NCBI GenBank assembly: GCA_003508835.1
Contig: PUFA01000027.1
Span: forward strand, 7,688,001 to 7,752,000
DNA length: 64,000 bases
Direction of reading: 5' to 3'
Source of the DNA: Eonycteris spelaea
Lineage: Eukaryota > Chordata > Mammalia > Chiroptera > Pteropodidae
Part shown: positions 63,878 through 64,000 of the stretch, in pieces
Layout of the letters: every line of letters starts with the position of its first letter
Position numbering within the stretch: the first letter of the stretch is position 1
The notes under the pieces: generated by a model
Seen by the model: the letters and a program-made list of their open reading frames with translations, nothing else
Database searches by the model: none
What the model was told of the DNA's origin: nothing
Translations under genes and position numbers: made by a program

Positions 63878-64000
63878 TTTTTTTTAATTAACAGCTTTAT
63901 TGAGACATAGTCCACATACCACAAAAGGTGCCCTTTAAATATATAGTTCACTAGTTTATTCATACGGTCGTACAACTATCATCACTACTAATTTTAGAAC
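63878..64000 (-). repeat. Old L1 (L1M-type) 3' end, continues past the window
   Basis: A T run followed by AGCTTTATTGAGACATAGTC and CACATACCACAAAAGGTGCC is the reverse complement of an old L1 3' UTR end. It abuts the preceding L1 piece as a separate 3' end, so it is a second element. Confidence 0.8.

Noticed and set aside
1..64000. CRISPR arrays, operons, prophage or other prokaryotic systems
   Set aside because: No regularly spaced repeats, dense ORFs or ribosome binding sites; the whole window is vertebrate in character.

Overview
The window is mammalian nuclear DNA: AT-rich, almost free of long open frames, full of old L2, MIR, L1 and hAT relics and CA/GA microsatellites, with one sharp GC- and CpG-rich island near 57.4-58.15 kb. 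The younger L1 material (13.0-15.3 kb and 29.6-30.2 kb) has a 5' UTR and 3' UTR of a type I associate with Laurasiatheria, especially bats. I recognised no Alu, carnivore tRNA-Lys, ruminant, horse or vespertilionid SINE. A bat, perhaps a pteropodid, is my best guess; this is inference, since pangolins are also SINE-poor and no alignment was possible.

The one gene I can support is THSD7A (thrombospondin type-1 domain-containing 7A) on the minus strand. Its first coding exon (57664 down to 57493) encodes the start codon, an arginine-rich leader with a leucine-rich signal sequence, and the first residues of the mature ectodomain. It ends at a strong GTAAGT donor in phase 1. Positions 1-57492 are therefore intron 1, read antisense here. 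The exon sits in the CpG island that should be the promoter. A short alanine-rich upstream ORF with a strong start context precedes the main start. Positions from about 58.2 kb to the right end are 5' flank.

Region by region: 0.2-5.4 kb has an unnamed old repeat, MIR, hAT, HAL1/L1 and L2 relics and an alternating TG/CA/TA tract. 5.4-13 kb is mostly unassigned, with two segmental micro-duplications. 13.0-15.3 kb holds an internally deleted L1. 15.9-25.6 kb has older L1 pieces, a MIR, a Z-DNA-prone tract and a CA array. 27-30.2 kb has L2, hAT and a second internally deleted L1. 30.3-44.7 kb is mostly unassigned AT-rich intron with a long CT tract at 38.5 kb. 44.8-55.9 kb has L1, L2 and MIR relics and several microsatellites. 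56.4-57.3 kb has a promoter-like CCAAT/TATA arrangement on the plus strand and an 80-base GA array. 62.3-64 kb holds minus-strand L1 fragments.

I did not find a previously undescribed multi-gene system. The best leads are the two L1 copies that retain 5' UTR and 3' end but lack most coding sequence, the upstream ORF of THSD7A, and the CT tract just inside intron 1.
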